From: JBGPHT01 sp041484525
GTDB taxonomy: Bacteria; Acidobacteriota; Terriglobia; Bryobacterales; Bryobacteraceae
Assembly (NCBI GenBank): GCA_041484525.1
Contig: JBGPHT010000274.1
Coordinates: forward strand, 1 to 5,480
Reading direction: 5' to 3'
Length of the DNA: 5,480 nucleotides
Shown here: positions 5,297-5,480 of the stretch, one piece after another
How the letters are laid out: each line of letters starts with the position of its first letter
How positions within the stretch are numbered: position 1 is the first letter of the stretch
Notes under the pieces: model-generated
What the model was told of the DNA's origin: nothing
The model's input: the letters and a program-made list of their open reading frames with translations, nothing else
Databases searched by the model: none
Program-made: the position numbers and the translations under genes

Positions 5297-5480
5297 CAAC
5301 TGCAGACCCGGGGTGTCACGCACCGCTGCAGAAAGCTCACGATCTAGTGAGATGAAAGGATCTCACCATGTAGATTATCCGTTCGACATGTAGCTATCGA
5401 GCGCAGTGCGGAGCAATCCGTAAGGCGAAGCCTCGAAATGCGAACCTGCGAGCCGCAGCGCAAGCGAATCCGATTCGGCC
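5297..5480. other. Flank without a gene; overlapping inverted repeats and possible structured RNA
   Basis: No supported coding region. CTGCAG at 5300-5305 and 5326-5331 encloses a GGTG/CACC stem (5312-5315 with 5321-5324). CTCAC (5336-5340) can pair with GTGAG (5347-5351), while GTGAGAT (5347-5353) pairs perfectly with ATCTCAC (5360-5366), so the two hairpins exclude one another. CATGTAG repeats at 5367-5373 and 5387-5393. From about 5400 to the edge the sequence is rich in small complementary motifs (for example GGC-GAA-GCC and GAATC-C-GATTC) and reads like structured RNA, perhaps the 5' part of a group II intron, which I cannot confirm. Confidence 0.35.

Overview
The window (5,480 bp, GC-rich) is filled by genes on the minus strand, all read from high to low coordinates. 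Two modules lie end to end. The first, about 5296 to 2009, is an IS66-family insertion sequence: tnpA, tnpB, an extra gene encoding a DUF4338 (DruA-like) protein, and the DDE transposase tnpC. The second, 1944 to 376, is a compact three-gene operon: a small serine recombinase, a protein resembling the CcbP calcium-binding family, and a helical protein of unknown function that may belong to the DUF6155 group.

The seven genes are packed very tightly. There is a GTGA overlap of tnpA and tnpB, an ATGA overlap of the DUF4338 gene and tnpC, and an ATGA overlap of the recombinase and the CcbP-like gene. Only 7 bases separate the CcbP-like gene from the last gene. The DUF4338 gene is therefore translationally wired into the IS66 operon rather than being a chance neighbour. 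The high-coordinate end of the IS carries a 9-bp hairpin whose descending arm runs into the tnpA Shine-Dalgarno sequence. This is the kind of structure that could silence tnpA on transcripts entering from outside.

The flanks look non-coding. Positions 1-375 hold a possible gene fragment at the very edge, a large imperfect inverted repeat built of 10-base units (238-303), and two perfect palindromes (325-334, 349-362). Positions 5297-5480 hold overlapping inverted repeats and a stretch that looks structured-RNA-like. I see no convincing gene there.

The organism cannot be fixed from this window. High GC, this type of IS66 with DUF4338, and the CGCAGAT-type intergenic repeat would fit a soil-type bacterium such as an Acidobacteriota member, but this is a weak inference. 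Functionally the window is accessory DNA. A transposition operon carries a DruA-domain passenger, and next to it lies a site-specific recombinase with two partner genes whose role is not known. Whether the two modules move as one element is the main open question.
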